The notes under the pieces: generated by a model
Told to the model about the DNA's origin: nothing
Databases searched by the model: none
Seen by the model: the letters and a program-made list of their open reading frames with translations, nothing else
DNA from: Triglochin maritima
Taxonomy: Eukaryota; Streptophyta; Magnoliopsida; Alismatales; Juncaginaceae
NCBI GenBank assembly: GCA_963682175.1
Contig: OY821772.1
Coordinates: 11,834,743-11,898,742 of the forward strand
Length of the DNA: 64,000 bases
Direction of reading: 5' to 3'
Position numbers and translations under genes: made by a program
Part shown: piece after piece, positions 34,237 to 46,310 of the stretch
Layout: each line of letters opens with the position of its first letter
Position numbering within the stretch: position 1 is the first letter of the stretch

Positions 34237-36168
34237 TGTGTTCTAAAATTTTTACTTTTATATGTCAATTATTATGAATTGAATGTGTAAACATTTTGTT
34301 CATTAATTATGATATTCGTCTTTTGGAAGTGTTAAGGAAAAGACGCTTGTTCCTTAACCGTAGAGCTCTAAAGGATAATGATTTACATAAATCAAAAGAT
34401 ATTCACAATCATGGTAATTAACATGTAACATTAATTATCGAGATAAGATTGTCGTGTTCGTCATCGATTGTTGTAGTTCTACAAATAATTGACGACACGA
34501 GTATATAAAAGAGGAAAAAATTACTTTTATATATTGAATAGACCTAACAAGTAAAACATTATGGAATTGTGTTTCGTGTCATTAATGTTTTTACTGTGTC
34601 TTGGATTCTAAGATATGAGACTTATATCTTTTCACTCAAGAAATGTTTAATTTGATTATTGTCAAAAGCTACCAAAGAGTGTAGTGATAACGGCAATAGT
34701 TGGTTGAACATGACTTATGCTGGAAAAGATAGCTAGTCAAACGATTATCATTGCCCCTCTTAATTGAGTAATGATATTAGTGTGTCCCTTGATAAATCAA
34801 AATTATAACGTGCACAATGTAACTTGAGTTAAGTTACATAGTTATAATTAGCTTAAAGAAATCAAGAAATGAATATAATACAAAGGTGACACATTTCTAC
34901 TTTGTATATATTCTTAATATCATGAGGCAATGGACGGACAAAAGTGGTGCACTTACATCAATAAATGGATCGTGTTTTGGTTCGGGTGGAACAAAGACAT
35001 CTATGCTAATTGAGTGACTATAATGTGTAGCTAGATACCGCTTATAGTATGAGATATTAAGTGTTTAATATCACTGTCAATTAGGCTTACATCTTCCTAT
35101 AGGTCACACCACAAAACTGGGAAACAAGAGGTTGATTTTAAGTTCATATGATGTGTCGGGTTTCATGTGAAAATATGACACATGTGGTGAATTAATTAAA
35201 ATCAATATGTTATGAAAATTAACATAATTAGAATCATAATAAATTCATATGAGATATATATATTATGTGGTGTAATAATTAAATATTACATAGGATAATA
35301 TTACATAAGATATGAATTTGCTAAAAACCCCAAAAGATCAATTTTTGTTGGAAATAAATCCAAAATTTGACAAAGGCAAAATCGGAGTCAAACACGGTGA
35401 ACCATTCATGGTTTGGTCGACCGGGGCATCTTCGGATCGGTTAACCAAATAAGGAACGAGTAAGCACAATTGGTTGACCGAGATTGCCCAGAGTGCCTGG
35501 ACAATCGGGTTCGGTTAACCGATTGGAAACGGTCAACCGAGAAACCAAGAAGTAGTATTTTCGGTAGACCGAAGGTGACCCGGTCATCCGATGATTATGT
35601 TCCAGGAGCGATTTTGATGGGTCAAAGGTAAACCGATTACAAGACGTGGTTCGTCCGAATTATTCTAGGGAATTTTTCTCATACAGATTCGGTCGACCGT
35701 CTAGCTCACGGTGCACCGAACACGTGTTATAACCGAATGGTTCGGTTGACCGAATAATACTCGATCTACCGAACAAGAACGATTCTACCTGAATTATTAA
35801 GAGATTAATTAAATCATGGGTGGAATAATTCCATATTTAATTAAAACGTTTTTTGTGGGTGATTAAGTGAAATTTAGAGATTAATTTTAGGAGAGAAAAA
35901 CAAGGGATCATGACTAAATAATAGTTCTTGATAAAGATGTTTTGGGAGCATATAAAATGACACATATTCCTACTTGTTTTAAGACTAATGTAAAATCTTT
36001 CTCTCATTAATCTCTCCATAATCACCACGAAAATCTCTTAGTAAAATTAAGTTTTGAGATTAGAATCTCAGGAGACTTAAAAAAGGCTTATTTGTTTGAT
36101 TCTAAACCTTGTTAGAGATTGATTGGCTAGCTCCTTTCTCTCTAACCTTGTTTAGAGTTTGGTGAACA
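34237..36168 (+). repeat. R1 copia LTR, forward copy
   Basis: TGTGTTCTAAAATTTTTACT to TTTGGTGAACA, about 1932 bp. It aligns with 7833-9749 and, inverted, with 42377-40443. CGGTCGACCG-type palindromes are at about 35405-35765. A TATA box (GCATATAAAATGAC) is near 35950, with a CT-rich start region after it. The 3' limit is inferred from the junction in the inverted copy and a CA end, so it is less certain than the 5' limit. Confidence 0.75.
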
Positions 36169-37673
36169 CTCGGAGGCAATTCCGTGGACGATTCAGCGGG
36201 CGACGCGACTCCGGATCATCAAAAAAGTTTTAGAGAACCTTTAGGTATGATTCTCCTTTGTGATTTATTTTAATAAATGTAGGATTGCATGTTATTAGAA
36301 TAAAACACAAATAGATGTACATAAAATTGCTGAAAATATGAAAATCGATCTTGTATGTTATATTAAAATTTTAATATGAATGTTAGAATTAAAATTTAGA
36401 CTTATGTCTAATTTATATAATTTTCGTTTTAATTAAATGATTATTTTATAAGGAATCAACAAAACGAAAAAGGCATATGTTTATCTTTCTTTAAATGTTT
36501 AATTTTAGAAATTGGATAAACAGCGGTTCAAATATTTTATAAATTGAACTATGGATGCATAAAATAATTTTTAATGGATTTCAAATGATTTTAGAATTGT
36601 TTGAATTAAGAGGTGCATGATAAACTAAATCGAGTAATATATAGTATATGTACATGCGTTACTCGAGTTCTCTAATGCAGGGATATGTGAGGCTATATGT
36701 TCCATCGAAGCCATGTGTGAATGAATGTGTATGTTATTATTATTCAATCACAGATGCTTATGTATGTAAAAGCCAAATTTTATTTCTATGTATATGAAGC
36801 ATATTAGAGAATTTTTACATAGGACTTGCACTAGACAATTTTCAAAATTGAGAGATGCATATTTATATTTTTGCAATATTAACATCCATGGTGCAAGAGG
36901 AAGATGTTGAAGAAGCGCAAGGATCAGGGATCAAGGATCAAGGACGCGGGAACATATAAACTCTCGCAATGTTTGTGTGAATGAATTTATTTATGTTTGT
37001 GTACTTGATATATATGTGATTGTATGGATGAATGTTAGGATGTGTATAGATGATAAATATGCATGATCACCTAAATTCTAAAATCACATATAAATGTTTA
37101 AATTGTCCAACAAAAAATTAAGAGTATCTTTCTTTCTTATTTCATCCACTAGCAGCCATCGATCGAGGGATATTCTGCTCGCCCTTAGCGGGAGATAGCT
37201 TCCTCCATCTTTGGGAATAGTGGGAGATATAAGGTTGTCTATTGTTGTGCCACGAATAGATGTACGAGGTGCGATTCACCCTTAGCGGACACCGAGTATA
37301 TTTGTTTGTGAATACAATGGATAAACGTATCTCGTATCAAATGAAATAAGTTTTCTTAACAAGACCCGGAGCCCTAGCTCGGTTTTGGGAAAGAGAGTTT
37401 TTCTTACGAGGATTGATCATATTCCCTCCTAATTAAAACGACAAGAGTCATAAGCGTTTGAAAATGCAAATGTTGCGATATTTCGAAATGGTTATGATTA
37501 GAAAAATGTTTTCTTACCTTGATTTTATAATATATCTGATAGCCCTTAGCTAGTTTATATTATAATTGATAGGATCTTGGATTGCTGCATTTATGGACAA
37601 ATTTTTATTTGCGGTATTATTGTTTTAAAAACATAAAATTGACATTAAATCTCATATAATTTATTTTGTAGAA
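36169..37673 (+). other. R1 leader with probable intron
   Basis: A donor ACCTTTAG|GTATGA at 36244/36245 and an acceptor TTTATTTTGTAG at 37671, directly before the gag ATG, suggest a spliced leader. The leader contains AAGACCCGGAGCCCT near 37363, resembling the R2 array core. No canonical TGGTATCAGAGC primer-binding site was found. Confidence 0.5.
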
Positions 37674-40442
37674 ATGTCGAATATTCAACCTATTATGCGA
37701 TCTATGATTGAAAAACATCCTTTGGCAAATGATGGCTCAAACTTCATAAGCTGACAACTCAAGCTTAATATCGTGTTAAAGTTTGAGAAACTGTCTCATA
37801 TTTTGGATGGTGAAATCCCAAAATTAAATGAGAGTGCAACCGATAGCGAGAGAGAGACAAAAACCAAGTGGGAAGACCAAGAGAACCAAGTTCACGGTCT
37901 AATGTTAGCCTTAATGGGTGACTCGCTTCAGGCGAAATACTTGGATTCAAAACCCAAGAAAACCATGGAAGCTTTAACAAAGATGTTCATGGATAGTGCT
38001 AGAAAAGAGCGCTATAAGACCACCATCGCACTCACAAGGTGCCACATGGCGGAGGAAACATCGGTATCCATGCATTTTCTCACGATGCAATGATACCTTG
38101 AGAAGTTGTCGAAACTCTCTGCCTCGATGCCCGATGACATTGCGGAAGATTTGATTCTTGGCTCTCTAGCCCCGTCCTACAAGGACTTCATTATGCACTA
38201 TCATGTGCGTGAGAAAGGGGTGCGTCTTGAGGAACTTCACAACGCTCTCAAAACGGCTGAAGTTGACATGGGCAAGGGTCGAGACAAGCACGTCCTAGCC
38301 GGGAGCAAGAAGATCACCAAAGGTAAAGGCAAATTCACCAAGAATACGTCAATCAAGAGCAAGGGAGTAGGAGGTGCTCGTGCGAGTGCCTCAAGAGGGA
38401 AATCTTTGAAATCTCCGACTCCCTATACGGAGTGCTTTCACTGCGGTGAAAAGGGACACATCCGGCCAAATTGCCCAAAGTACAAGGAAGACCTTGACAG
38501 TGGAATGATTGAACGTAAGCGCACCAAGAAGGCCAAAGTTATATTTGTTATTGAGATAAATTTAGTCACCTCTGTCCATGATTGGGTAATTGATACCGGA
38601 TCTTGTGCTCACATAATTTCTAATGTGCAGCTACTAAAGGATAGGAAGGAACTCGTGAAGAACGAGATGATTTTGAAGGTCGGAAATGGTGCAAGTGTTG
38701 CTGCGATTGCACAAGGTTCTGTGGAGCTTCAATTATCTAGTGGTTTAAATTTGTGTTTAAAGAATATTTATTATGTGTCTTCGATTAGCAAGAATATTAT
38801 TTCTGTATCATGTTTGGATATGGATAATTTTAATATAAATATTTCAAATTCTTGCTTGTCTATATCGAAGAATGGTATTTTCTATGCAAATGCATTCGTA
38901 AGGAATGATCTCTATTTGCTTGAATTGAATAATAAACAAATCTTAAACGTCAATAACAAAAGACTTAAAACTACTCACGTGAATGATACAGTCTTGTGGC
39001 ACTATCGTCTTGGTCACATAAATGAAAAACGCATCAAGAAATTGCAAGAAACTAACCTTCTTGGTCAACTTGATTTTAAATCATTGGAGACGTGCGAACC
39101 TTGCCTAATGTGCAAAATGACCAAGAGGCCTTTCAAGAAGAAAGGACCGAGAGCGAATGACTTGTTGGATTTGATACATTCAGATGTATGTGGTCCGATG
39201 AGTACTAGTGCAAGAGACGGTTTTAGGTACTTCATTACGTTCACGGATGACTATAGTCGTTATGGCTATATTTATATAATGAGAAACAAAAGTGAATCCT
39301 TTGACAAGTTCAAGGAATTCAAGAATGAAGTAGAGAACCAACTCAACAAGAAAATCAAGTCTCTACGAACGGATCGTGGAGGTGAGTACTTAAGTACCGA
39401 ATTTGACTCATTCCTAAAGGAGTGTGGTATTGTACCACAGCTCACGCCTCCCGGTACACCTCATTGAAATGTGGTATCCGAAAAGAGGAATATGACATTA
39501 CTCGACATGGTTCGATCAATGACGAGTCAAGCTGAATTGCCGCTTTACTTTTGGAGTTATGCACTAGAAGCTGCGGCTTACACACTAAATAATGTTCTAT
39601 CCAAATCCGTAGAGAAAACGCCTTATGAGCTATGGAGTGGTAAAACACCTAAGCTCAATTTTCTCAAGATTTGAGGTTGTGAGGCCTACGTCAAGAGATT
39701 GATGTCGACTAAACTTCAACCAAAAGCGGATAAATGCTTCTTTATAGGTTATCCTCGTGAGACAAGACGATACTACTTTTGACATATAACCTCCAATCGA
39801 GTGATTGTAGAGAGGGATGCTGTATTTCTGGAAAAAGAATTTCTGGAAAGAATAAAAAGTAGTGGGAGTAGAGTTGTGCTTGAGGAGACTCAAGATACTA
39901 TAAAAGATCATGATATGAATGATGATATTCAAGATCATGAAGGTCCAACCGAGATTCCTTTGGTTAGTGGGAGCGTGAGTGAGAGACATTCGCAAGAAAT
40001 TGTGAGAGAAACTCAATCCTCTCCACCTAGTGTACGTTCGAGAATCGAACACGAACCAATTCCACAAGAAATTGTGGAAGAAGTTCGAGAAATACACGTA
40101 GAAGCAAAAGAACTTAGAAGGTCAACGGGGGAAAGGTAGAAACCCGATATGTATTGGGGACTTCATGAGATCATGGTACTAGATACAGATGATCCCTCGA
40201 CCTTTCAAGAAGCAATGGAAATAAATGACTCCAAACTATGGCTCAAGGCCATGGAATCCGAAATAGAATCCATGTATGATAATCAAGTGTGGAACTTGGT
40301 TGACCTTCCTCAAGGGAAAAAAGCCATTCAAAATAAATGGGTTTTCAAGAGGAAGATGGACATGGATGGGAACTTGACAACCTACAAGGCGAGGCTTGTA
40401 GCAAAAGGTTTCACTCAAGTTCAAGGAATTGACTACGATGAG
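37674..40442 (+). pseudogene. R1 copia gag-pol, six in-frame stops, truncated in RT
   Basis: One frame runs from the ATG at 37674 to 40442 with no frameshift. It is broken by stops at 37752, 38091, 39465, 39672, 39780 (TGA) and 40137 (TAG). Domains in order: UBN2-type gag; zinc knuckle CFHCGEKGHIRPNC (about 38435-38476); aspartic protease WVIDTGSCAHI (about 38583); GAG-pre-integrase (HYRLGHI...CxxC, about 39000-39120); integrase core (HSDVCGP, FTDDYSRY, LRTDRGGEY, then SEKRN with the presumed catalytic E after the 39465 stop); and the start of reverse transcriptase (NKWVFKRKMDMDG, ARLVAKGFTQVQGIDYDE). There it stops: the rest of RT and RNase H are missing and an inverted LTR follows. The order integrase before RT places it in Ty1/copia. 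Confidence 0.85.
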
Positions 40443-42377
40443 TGTTCACCAAACTCTAAACAAGGTTAGAGAGAAATGAGCTAGCCAATCAATCTCTAAC
40501 AAGGTTTAGAATCAAGCTAATAACCTCTCTTTAAGTCTCCTGAGATTCTAATCTCCAAACTTAATTTTACTAAGAGAAATTTCGTGGTGATTAGGGAGAG
40601 ATTAATGAGAGAAAGATTTTACATTAGTTTTAAAACAAGTAGGAATATGTGCCCTTTTATAGGCTCCCAAAATATCCTTATCAAGAGCTATTATTTAGCC
40701 ATGATCCCTTGTTTTTCTCTCCTAAAATTAATCTCTAAATTCCACTTAATCACCCACAAAAAAGGTTTTAATTAAATCTGGAATTATTCCACCCATGATT
40801 TAATTAATCTCTTAATAATTCAGGTAGAATCGTTCTTGTTCGGTAGATCGAGTATTATTCGGTCAACCGAACCATTCGGTTATAACACGTGTTCGGTGCA
40901 CCGTGAGCTAGACGATCGACCAAATCTGTATGAGAAAAATTCCCAAGAATAATTCGGACGAACCACGTCTTGTAATCGATTTACCTTTGACCCACCAAAA
41001 TCGCTCCTGGAACATAGTCATCGGATGACCGGGTCACCTTCGGTCTACCGAAAATACTACTTCTCGGTTTCTCGGTTGACCGTTTCCAATCGGTTAACCG
41101 AACCCGATTGTCCAGGCACTCTGGGCAATCTCGGTCAACCAATTGTGCTTACTTGTTCCCTATTTGGTTAACCGATCCGAAGATGCCCCGGTCGACCGAA
41201 CCATGAACAGTTCACCGTGTTTGACTCCGATTTTGCCTTTGTCAAATTTTGGATTTATTTCCAACAAAAAATGATCTTTTGGGGTTTTTAGCAAATTCAT
41301 ATCTTATGTAATATTATCCTATGTAATATTTAATTATTACACCACATAATATATACATCTCATATGAATTTATTATGATTCTAATTATGTTAATTTTCAT
41401 AACATATTGATTTTAATTAATTCACCACATGTGTCCTATTTTCACATGAAACCCGACACATCATATGAACTTAAAATCAACCTCTTGTTTCCCAGTTTTG
41501 TGGTGTGACCTATAGGAAGATGTAAGCCTAATTGACAGTGATATTAAACACTTAATATCTCAGACTATAAGCGGTATCTAGCTACACATTATAGTCACCC
41601 AATTAGCATAGATGTCTTTGTTCCACCCGAACCAAAACACGATCCATTTATTGATGTAAGTGCACCACTTGTGTCCGTCTCTTGCCTTATGATATTAAGA
41701 ATATATACAAAGTAGAAATGTGTCACCTTTGTATTATATTCATTTTCTTGATTTCTTTAAGCTAATTATAACTATGTAACTTAACTCAAGTTACATTGTG
41801 CACGTTATAATTTTGATTTATCAAGGGACCCACTAATATCATCACTCAATTAAGAGGGGCAATGATAATCGTTTGACTAGCTATCTTTTCCAGCACAAGT
41901 CATGTTCAACCAACTATTGCCGTTATCACTACACTCTTTGGTAGCTTTTGACAATAATCCAATTAAACACTTTTTGAGTGAAAAGATATAAGTCCCATAT
42001 CTTAGGATCCAAGACACAGTAAAAACATTAATGACACGAAACACAATTTCATAATGTTTTACTTGTTACGTCTATTCAATATATAAAAGTAATTTTTTCC
42101 TCTTTTATATACTCGTGTCGTCAATTATTTGTAGAGCTACAACAATCGATGACCAACACGACAATCTTATCTCGATAATTAATGTTACATGTTAATTACC
42201 ATGATTGTGAATATCTTTTGATTTATGTAAATCATTATCTTTTAGAGGTATACGGTTAATGACCAAACGTCTTTTTCCTTCACACTTGCAAAAGACGAAT
42301 ACCATAATCAAGGAACAAAATATTTGCATATTCAATTCATAATAATTGACATATAAAAGTAAAACTTTTAGAACACA
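40443..42377 (-). repeat. R1 copia LTR, inverted copy joined to RT
   Basis: Read on the minus strand, 42377 to 40443 is a complete R1 LTR (TGTGTTCTAAAAGTTTTACT to GGTGAACA). It includes the inverted CGGTCGACCG cluster at about 40850-41215. Its inner end fuses directly to the reverse transcriptase codons GATGAG at 40437-40442. Confidence 0.85.
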
Positions 42378-43250
42378 TTCATTTCAACTTTTGGCTCTCG
42401 GCTCCGGCCTTTCCTCCCTGAACTCATTAACGCCTCCCAATCCGCTTTTGTTCCTAATCACAGCATGCATGATAATATTGTCACTATTCATGAAATCTTC
42501 CATTCCTTCCAAACCAATCCTATCCCCTCAGGTTTGTTTTCTCTTAAAACTGATATGTCCAAAGCTTTTGATCGATTAGAGTGCTCTTTCATTGAGGAAG
42601 TGCTCCGTCGCAAAGGGTTCGATAAGATGGTAACCAAACTGATTATGAGTTGTCTCACTACGACCACAAACACTACAAAAATCAATGGGGAAATTAGTCA
42701 TTTTTGTTCTCCGTCAAGGATGCCCTCTCTCGCCTTATGTTTTCATCCTATGTGCATATGCTTTATCCACTCACCTTGAAGAATGAACGCGAAAAGGATG
42801 GTTAAAGGGAATCAAGCTTGGACAGGACGCACCGTTGCTAACACACATTTTGTTTGCAGACGACCTCATGCTCTTTGGGGAGGCCTCATCTAAAAATCTG
42901 AAACACACCATGGTAGCACTCCAGAACTACTGTTGTTGGTCGGGTCAGCAAGTCAACACGGATAAATCTAGCATTTATTTCAACCAGAACATTGGAATGA
43001 TCAAGCAACGGAGACTACAAAGTATCATCAATGTTCCAGAGATAAGAAAGGATGAAACGTACCTTGGAGTACCACTTTTCCATGGAAGAAGCTTGATAAA
43101 ATCCTTAGAGAATTGCAAGAAGAGGATGAGCAACAAATTGCAAGGATGGAAACATAAATTATTAACCCTAACGGGAAGAGTCAAAAGCACCTTAGCCAAC
43201 CTCCAAATAAACCCAATGGCCACCATCGCCTTCCAATTCAAAAAATAACC
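42378..43250 (+). pseudogene. LINE reverse transcriptase fragment
   Basis: Frames over this interval read SAFVPNHSMHDNIV, then LKTDMSKAFDRLECSFIEEV, and after a frame change LLTHILFADDLMLFGEASS with a SGQQVNTDKSSIYF segment. This is the order of L1-type reverse transcriptase: finger region, first catalytic Asp motif, then the (F/Y)xDD box. Several frameshifts and stops make it non-functional. It is the 3' part of the LINE at 33941-43789. Confidence 0.8.
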
Positions 43251-43289
43251 AACTCACTCCTTCCCTTGGTGACCCAGGAACAAATGGAG

Positions 43290-43750
43290 AAGCCTTTGTC
43301 CTTGTAGACGGGGCAACATCCACAAATTTTGGTACTGTTGGAGTGTGTGTTTTCTCAGCAGACAACAAAATTCAAATTTTTGGTAACAAAAGTTGTTACA
43401 GTAACAAACCCTCAACAACAGAGCTTCTGGTGATCATCTATGGGATTAAGGCAATTGCACACTCGAGTCAGCGCTTCAAAATTTATTCAGACTCCAAAGC
43501 AAACGTCGAAGCAATAAACCTCAACAAAGATGGTCGATGGGAGGACCACAACCTCATTCTCCAAGTGGAAGACTTGTTAGCCAACTACACAAATATCACA
43601 CTACAGTACTATCCAAGGAATTCAGTTAAACCATCGCATGATCTAGCTAAGAAAGGAGTAGATGGTATCATCTTCTACTCAAAAACTGTTCATCCCACTT
43701 TGTGGGAAACTTATGTATTTTCTCCTTTTGATCAATTAATGAAATACTAG
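43290..43750 (+). pseudogene. LINE RNase H (RVT_3-like) domain
   Basis: It reads LVDGATSTNFGTVGVCVF, then TTELLVIIYGIKAIAHSSQR, then FKIYSDSKANVEAI. These give the spaced acidic residues D, E and D of the plant LINE-type RNase H. The last ~135 codons (43343-43750) are open. It is followed by an A-rich LINE tail and the TSD. Confidence 0.75.
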
Positions 43751-43800
43751 AGCCATGCTCTTAGTTACAAAAAAAGAAGAGAAAAAGAATAGCTAGTGTC

Positions 43801-44104
43801 CCAACCCACCAATTATGCAACCACTAACCCACACCATCTGTGTCATGTCAAGAAGTTGCACCATTAACCAACTATCCTCACAGTGTACGTCTTCTCATCA
43901 GTCACCACACCATCCATGCCAAGAAGTTTTTGCATGCATCTCTTAAATGGAGGGTTGAAGGGGTATTGCTCTCGTGCTGGAAAATGCCACATAATTTGCT
44001 AAAAAGAAGGTTACGATGGACGTAAAGGCGAGGGTTGCCTTCCGGTAAAGTGTACATGCAAGGTCACATGCTAGAAAACTAATGAATTAACGTGGAATGC
44101 CATG
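43801..44104. other. Short intergenic stretch
   Basis: No supported feature between the LINE TSD and the foldback element. Confidence 0.4.
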
Positions 44105-45325
44105 TTTATGTATTATACTCCAATAAATTCTTTGTAATAATGTCAATGCAGAAATAATATTGGTTTTTTTTGCTTATGTACCGATCAAAACATCGTTAAA
44201 TGGAAACATACCCATGATTCAGAGAAAATTGACCTCGTACGTATCAAAAACAATGTGATTGACCTTATACTCATCTTACGGTGCAACCCACATTCGTTAA
44301 CGTTTTCTGTAACGTCCCGTGATTTATCAACGAGTTTTTTTTTGCTTCCGTACCGATCAAAACATTATTAATTGGTGACGTACACATGGTTCAGGGAAAA
44401 TTGGCCTTGTACGTATCAAAACAATGTAATTGACCTCATATCTATCTGTTATGGTGGGACCCACATTCGTCTGTCATTGTTTACGTTTTCTGTGACATCC
44501 CGTGATTTCTCAACCTTTACCTCTTATAAACACCTTAAAACTCTAATTAGTTTCCCGAGCTGACCCCAATTACAACTTAAAATCATGACCCGATGCTGCA
44601 CCCCACCTGACCCCAATTACAACTTCAAATCCAAACTCAGTGGTTTACCCAACCCGACCTCAATTCTCCCGCCAAATCCCTAGCCCCCTTTCGCAACTTG
44701 AAGAATCCAGTTATTGGGTTGGCCGGTCGGGCACCATAACTGGATTCTCCATTATGGGGTTGGGTGCACCACCGATTCGAGATTCTCTAAGTCGGAAAAG
44801 GGGGCTAGAGATTTTGTTAGAGAATTTGGGTCGGGTTGGGTGCACCACCGAGTCGGGATTTTAAGTTGTAATTGGGGTCGTGATACTAATTAGAGTTTTA
44901 AGGTGTTGTTGGAGGCAAATGTTGATAAATCACGAGATGCCACGGAACACGTAAACTGTGCTAGACGAATGTGGGGCCCACTGTAACAGATGAGTATGAG
45001 GACAATTACATTATTTTTTGATACGTACATGACCAAATTTCTCTGAACCATGGGTACGTCACCAATTAACAGTGTTTTGATCGGTACAGAAGCAAAAAAA
45101 AACTCGTTGCCTCACGAGACATTACGGAAATCGTTAACAAATGTGGGCCCCACCTGAACGTATGGGTATGAAGCCAATTACACTGTTTTTGATACGTACG
45201 AGAATAATTTTCTTCGAACCATGGGTACGTCGCCAATTATCGATGTTTTGATCGGTATGGAAGCAAAAAACCCAAATCATATTATGTATTACAAAATTTT
45301 ATTCGAGTATGTATGTATGTATTAA
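44105..45325. mobile_element. Foldback element with ~430-bp repetitive inverted arms
   Basis: The left arm (about 44105-44540) and right arm (about 44885-45325) are inverted complements. Each arm holds two ~170-bp sub-repeats with GCTTNNGTACCGATCAAAAC, CATGGTTCAG, GTACGTATCAAA and CCCACATTCGT (or complements). The centre is GC-richer and has no supported gene. Long sub-repeated inverted arms fit foldback or long-TIR Mutator-like elements. A TSD was not resolved. Confidence 0.65.
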
Positions 45326-45469
45326 TACATGAACATATGGTATTCAACTTTGATTCGTCCCTCAACTATAAATGGCAATCACATCACATGTGACAGATAT
45401 ACACGTGAAAAACAGAATTACCGTCTATAAAATTACCCAAGATCCTATACGGACTTTGGATTCTTTCCC

Positions 45470-46310
45470 TGGACTGCTATTCATCGCCGGAAAACTACTT
45501 AAATCGCCCGTATAGATTACCATTTTGTCATTTCTCTCATTTCTACTGCTATAACGCGACATTTTACCCTCCTATCACACATCTCTCTTAATCTTCCTCT
45601 TATAATCATAAAAAATAATGTTTTGGAAGTCAGTAATGAGCCAACGGACGCCCCGGTGTACTCGAATCTGGTAAAATATCCAACATCTTTTAATAAAAAA
45701 ATAATAAAAAATTGCGAGTGTTCGCCAGATCCACCCCTCCCATGGGGGCGACGTTTTAGCGAGACCCCCGACTCGACTTGTCGAGGTGGTATTTGTAAGT
45801 CGAGAAGTTTTACTATCGGGGGAATTTAGATCCTGAAATTTTTGGATCTGGAATTTTTTTGAATCTTCATCACTTGCAAAAAAAGTCATTGTAATCTGAC
45901 CCTTACCACCGAAAACTTGTAAAGGAACCTCAAATAATTTGAGATAACACACCGTATAATTTTAAGATTTTTTTATTTTTTTTAGGACGGGGCGTCTTAT
46001 CTAGACGCCCCCCTTGGGTGAGGCGTCTTAGACAGACGCCTCCGCCATGGGTGAGGCGTCTGGCTAAGACGCCTCCCCCATGGGGGCGTTTTACCTAGAC
46101 GTCCGACTCGATTTTTTTTTGCTGGGCTTATTTCACCGAATTTGGGCATTTCGCCAGACATTTTCGTAGTGTTTGTACTGAGAAAATGAGGAAAACGTAG
46201 GTAGAAATCTTGTTTTAAGAGACGGGACGAAATGAGTATTAAATGAATTGTTAATGGTAAAAAGATAATTTTAGGACGATTTAAGTTGTTTTCCGGCGAC
46301 GAACAGTCCC
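45470..46310 (-). mobile_element. M1 Mutator-like element, copy 2 (non-autonomous, complete)
   Basis: Inverted ends: GGACTGCTATTCATCGCCGG AAAACTACTTAAATCG on the left and the complement of CGATTTAAGTTGTTTTCCGG CGACGAACAGTCC on the right. Flanking 9-mers TTCTTTCCC (45461) and TTCTTTCCA (46311) form a near-perfect 9-bp TSD, typical of Mutator. The interior keeps a piece of M1 gene exon 1 (minus strand, MCYLKLFEVPLQ near 45950) and two GC-rich palindromic arrays (45720-45790 and 45987-46110). Confidence 0.8.

Larger units (their letters stand above)
33941..43789 (+). mobile_element. LINE (L1-type), split by nested copia elements
   Basis: TAGCTAGTGTC lies at 33930-33940 and again at 43790-43800: an 11-bp TSD around the whole interval. 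The right copy follows an A-rich tail (TTACAAAAAAAGAAGAGAAA). The left LINE part (33941-34236) is a CT-rich leader and an ATG at 34164 opening a short ORF1-like sequence (MDTEAEIIVKFADLLSD). The right part (42378-43789) resumes in the middle of reverse transcriptase. Roughly 3 kb of LINE (most of ORF1, endonuclease, start of RT) is absent. The central 34237-42377 is copia family R1. Confidence 0.8.

Noticed and set aside
40443..42377. Inverted R1 sequence as the normal 3' LTR of the copia element
   Set aside because: LTRs of one element are direct repeats. This one is inverted and joined inside the RT frame, so it needs a second insertion or a rearrangement.
43343..43750. 135-codon ORF as a host RNase H gene
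   Set aside because: It lies immediately before the LINE A-tail and TSD and follows the LINE reverse transcriptase. It is the LINE RNase H domain.
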